A stretch of DNA of 6,881 nucleotides, taken from the NCBI GenBank assembly GCA_900556205.1, contig USNX01000067.1, positions 1 through 6,881 of the forward strand. Direction: 5' to 3'. Shown here one piece after another: positions 4,424 to 6,881 of the stretch. The number at the start of each line of letters is the position of its first letter. Position 1 is the stretch's first letter. This DNA is from an uncultured Collinsella sp. Lineage in GTDB: Bacteria > Actinomycetota > Coriobacteriia > Coriobacteriales > Coriobacteriaceae. A program made the translations under genes and the position numbers. The notes beneath the pieces are model-generated. The model saw only the letters and a list, made by a program, of their open reading frames with translations. It made no database searches and had not been told where the DNA came from.

Positions 4424-6881
4424 TTACCCCGTGTTCTGCAATCCTGCCGAGACGCCGGTCACAGTCGAAAGAATCAGGCTCATGTACTCGGCCTTCTTCT
4501 CCTCGGCCATCTCGTCCTGGTTCATACGCACCTCGCGAAGGGCGCGGACCTGGGCGATGGACAGGGCGTCGACGTAGGGGTTACGTACACGGACGGCGCA
4601 GCCGAGCACGCGACGGCGCTGCAGCGGCCACTCGTCACCGACGATGGCAAGGACCCACTTACGCGTGAGCTGCATCTCGGTAAAGACCTTCTCGGACAGA
4701 TCCTGGCGGTCGCCCAGGTGCAGATACATCTTGGCGATGCGCTGGTCGGTCTTGGCGATCGACATCTCGATGTTGTCGATAAAGGTGCGGAAGAACGGCC
4801 ACTCCTGGTAGGCAGCCTTGAGCTGGTCAAGATCGCCAAGCTGCTCGCAGGCGGTGCCCAGACCGTACCAAGCGGCCAGGTTAATGCGCGCCTGGCTCCA
4901 GCTGAAGATCCACGGAATGGTACGCAGGTCGTCGAGCGACTTGGCACCCAGACCGCGCTTGGCCGGACGCGAGCCGATCGGCAGCAGACCGACCTCGGTC
5001 AGCGGCGTCACGGTCGAGAACCACGGTGTAAAGTCCTCGGTGTTCAGCAGGTCCAGATAGCGCTCGTGGCTTGCGGTGTTGAGCTTCTCGGCCATATCCC
5101 AGAACTTCTGCGTGGTCTCGGTGTTGGTCTTCTCGACACTCGGGGCCGACTGCAAAAGCGTTGCGGCGGCAACGGACTCAACATGGCGCTGAGCCAGCGT
5201 GCGGTTGCCGTAACGGGCAAAGATGACCTCGCCCTGTTCGGTGAGCTTAAAGAAGCAGTTGACCGAACCCTTGGGCTGCGCCAGCACGGCCTTGTTGGCA
5301 GGGCCGCCGCCACGGCCCACGGCACCGCCGCGACCGTGCATGAGCACCAGGTCGATATCGTTCTTCTCTGCCCACTTGGCAATGCGCTCCTGCGCGGAGT
5401 GCAGCGCGAGCATGGCCGTGGTAGGACCGGCATCCTTGGAGGAGTCGGAATAGCCCAGCATAACCTCCATCCGGCGGTTGGTCTGGGCAAGGCGCTTTTG
5501 CACCACGGGCAGCGTAAGCATCTGGTCGAGCACGTCGACGCAGCCCTCGAGGTCCTCGAGCTGCTCAAACAGCGGGATCACGTCGAGCTCGGGGACATCC
5601 TCCTCGTGTGCAAAGGACAGGTGGGCGAGCTCAAAGACGTCGGCCACATGCTGGGCGCTCTTGGTGAACGAGATGATGTAGCGGTGCGCCATCTTTTTGC
5701 CGTAGCGCTTTTGGATGGAGCCGATAGCGCGGAAGGTATCGATGACCTCGCGCGTCATGGGCTGCAGGTCGCCATGGATACCGTTCTCGTGGATATCCTT
5801 AAGGGCGCGGGCATGCACCACGGAGTGCTGACGGAACTCCATCTCGACCATATGGAAGCCGAAGGACTCGACCTGCCAGATGATGGTTTGGACCGGGCCG
5901 TAGGCAGCACGGACGGCACCGCAGGCGGCCAGCGAACGCTGGACGACGCGCAGGTCATCCAGGAACTCGTCGGCGCTGTGGTACATGGTGTCGGTGATAC
6001 GACGGACGGTGGCATTCAGGCGGTCGGCCATGACGAGCATGACGGCGCGATGCGGCTCGTGCTCGGAGATCAGCTCGGCGCGGGCCGTGTAACGAGGGCT
6101 CATCTCGACCTGATGGTTCCACAGGTTAATGAGCTCGGCCGACGGCTTGCTGTAGGTAGCCTCGAGCGTGAGGTTGCGGCCGATGTGGCGGCACTTGTCC
6201 TCGAGCTTGAGCACCATGTGCGTAAAGTACTTGGCGGCGACCTCACGGCTCACCTTGGCGGTGACGTTGGGGTTACCGTCGCGGTCGGAACCGATCCAGC
6301 TGCCGGGATGGAAGAACGCCGGGCACAGCGGCGGCACAGTACCGGCCTTGTCGCCCAGCACCCAATCGTCAAAACGACGATAGATAACGGGGATAACGTC
6401 GAACAGCGTGTTATCGAAGATGTCGATGATGGTATCGGCTTCCTCGACCGGCGTGGGCTTCTTGAGCGCGATGGGACTCGTACGCACCAGGGCGTCGATC
6501 TCCTGCAGCATATGGCGCTCGTTCTCCACCAGGTCGGAGCCGCCCAGACGCGGACGCTCCTCCAGCAGGTTGGAGATACGGCGGATCTTGCCCTCGACGG
6601 CCTTACGACGGGCCTCGGTGGGATGTGCGGTAAAGACAGGGTGGAACTCGAGCTTGTCGAGCAGCTCGTTGGCACCCTCGACACCCAGCTCATTCACCAG
6701 CTGGTGATAGGCAACGGTAAGCTCGTTGGCAGGATCGACCTCGGTATCGGTCGACGCACCGGCCTCGCGCTCGCGCAGCTGCGCCACACGGTAGTTCTCC
6801 TCCGACAGGTTTGCCAGATGGAAAAAGCTCGTAAAGGCGCGAACGATGACCTGCTGCTTATCGAGCGGCAGGCTGTCGATC
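4424..6881 (-). CDS. ppc: Phosphoenolpyruvate carboxylase (5' end cut by window edge)
   Basis: The gene enters from the right edge with 818 residues visible; about 50-100 N-terminal residues are missing. The enzyme adds bicarbonate to phosphoenolpyruvate to give oxaloacetate, replenishing the TCA branch in the cytoplasm. Signature motifs, numbered in the fragment, are VFTAHPTE around residue 86 (His coded at 6623-6625, equivalent to E. coli His138), GSWIGSDRDGNPN near 193-205, MLGYSDSSKDAG at 474-485, the catalytic MHGRGGAVGRGGGP from 514 (His at 5336-5338), IGSRPAKR, IPWIFSWSQAR and the typical C-terminal QNTG. A GTG at 6785-6787 could be read as a start, but the PPC-like sequence (VRAFTSFFHLANLSEENYR) continues upstream to the window edge, so it is internal. 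The gene is followed after 23 nt by a long hairpin, then by larA on the same strand. A role shared with the lar genes is not evident. Confidence 0.97.
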   Translation of the reverse strand, partial: IDSLPLDKQQVIVRAFTSFFHLANLSEENYRVAQLREREAGASTDTEVDPANELTVAYHQLVNELGVEGANELLDKLEFHPVFTAHPTEARRKAVEGKIRRISNLLEERPRLGGSDLVENERHMLQEIDALVRTSPIALKKPTPVEEADTIIDIFDNTLFDVIPVIYRRFDDWVLGDKAGTVPPLCPAFFHPGSWIGSDRDGNPNVTAKVSREVAAKYFTHMVLKLEDKCRHIGRNLTLEATYSKPSAELINLWNHQVEMSPRYTARAELISEHEPHRAVMLVMADRLNATVRRITDTMYHSADEFLDDLRVVQRSLAACGAVRAAYGPVQTIIWQVESFGFHMVEMEFRQHSVVHARALKDIHENGIHGDLQPMTREVIDTFRAIGSIQKRYGKKMAHRYIISFTKSAQHVADVFELAHLSFAHEEDVPELDVIPLFEQLEDLEGCVDVLDQMLTLPVVQKRLAQTNRRMEVMLGYSDSSKDAGPTTAMLALHSAQERIAKWAEKNDIDLVLMHGRGGAVGRGGGPANKAVLAQPKGSVNCFFKLTEQGEVIFARYGNRTLAQRHVESVAAATLLQSAPSVEKTNTETTQKFWDMAEKLNTASHERYLDLLNTEDFTPWFSTVTPLTEVGLLPIGSRPAKRGLGAKSLDDLRTIPWIFSWSQARINLAAWYGLGTACEQLGDLDQLKAAYQEWPFFRTFIDNIEMSIAKTDQRIAKMYLHLGDRQDLSEKVFTEMQLTRKWVLAIVGDEWPLQRRRVLGCAVRVRNPYVDALSIAQVRALREVRMNQDEMAEEKKAEYMSLILSTVTGVSAGLQNTG

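Noticed and set aside
4150..4668. Open frames on both strands beginning in the arms of hairpin copy 2, with the same first residues
   Set aside because: The shared start MGFPLNA simply reflects the inverted repeat. Neither frame has a ribosome binding site or recognisable product.
6785..6787. GTG as the start of ppc
   Set aside because: PPC-like residues continue in frame upstream to the window edge, and the protein would lack a conserved N-terminal segment.

Overview
This 6.9 kb window looks like chromosomal DNA from a GC-rich, anaerobic, lactate-handling actinobacterium. A Collinsella-type coriobacterium is my best guess, based on GC content, codon use and a complete-looking PEP carboxylase beside a nickel lactate-racemase locus. 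This is inference; no 16S or other marker gene is present. I see no transposase, phage gene or CRISPR array.

Layout. On the + strand, the last 51 codons of larB (1-157) are followed by larC (168-1079) and a TetR-family regulator (1082-1621), packed 10 and 2 nt apart like an operon. On the - strand, in transcription order, come a 5'-truncated phosphoenolpyruvate carboxylase gene (6881-4424), a 464 nt intergenic stretch, larA (3959-2682) and a larD-like aquaglyceroporin (2632-1901). The two lar transcription units converge at 1622-1900.

How the genes work together. LarB starts nickel-pincer nucleotide (NPN) synthesis from nicotinic acid adenine dinucleotide. LarE, not in this window, adds sulfur. 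LarC inserts nickel. LarA uses the cofactor to interconvert D- and L-lactate or a similar 2-hydroxy acid. The LarD-like channel probably lets the small acid cross the membrane. The TetR protein is the obvious candidate local regulator. PEP carboxylase makes oxaloacetate and is probably only a neighbour.

Three things stand out. (1) Two large nested hairpins (1755-1879 and 4274-4400) each begin 21-23 nt after the stop codon of a - strand gene (larD-like and ppc). Their 28-29 bp outer stems pair perfectly but differ in sequence, while an asymmetric internal loop is identical in both (ATTCCGCA facing GAGGAC on the + strand). One base pair beside the loop shows a compensatory change. This looks like a family of structured 3'-end elements and is the best candidate here for something undescribed. 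(2) LarC stops at the LarC1/LarC2 boundary, and the TetR gene sits where the LarC2 half would be expected. (3) The LarD-like channel has Asn-Gln-Ala in place of the second Asn-Pro-Ala motif.
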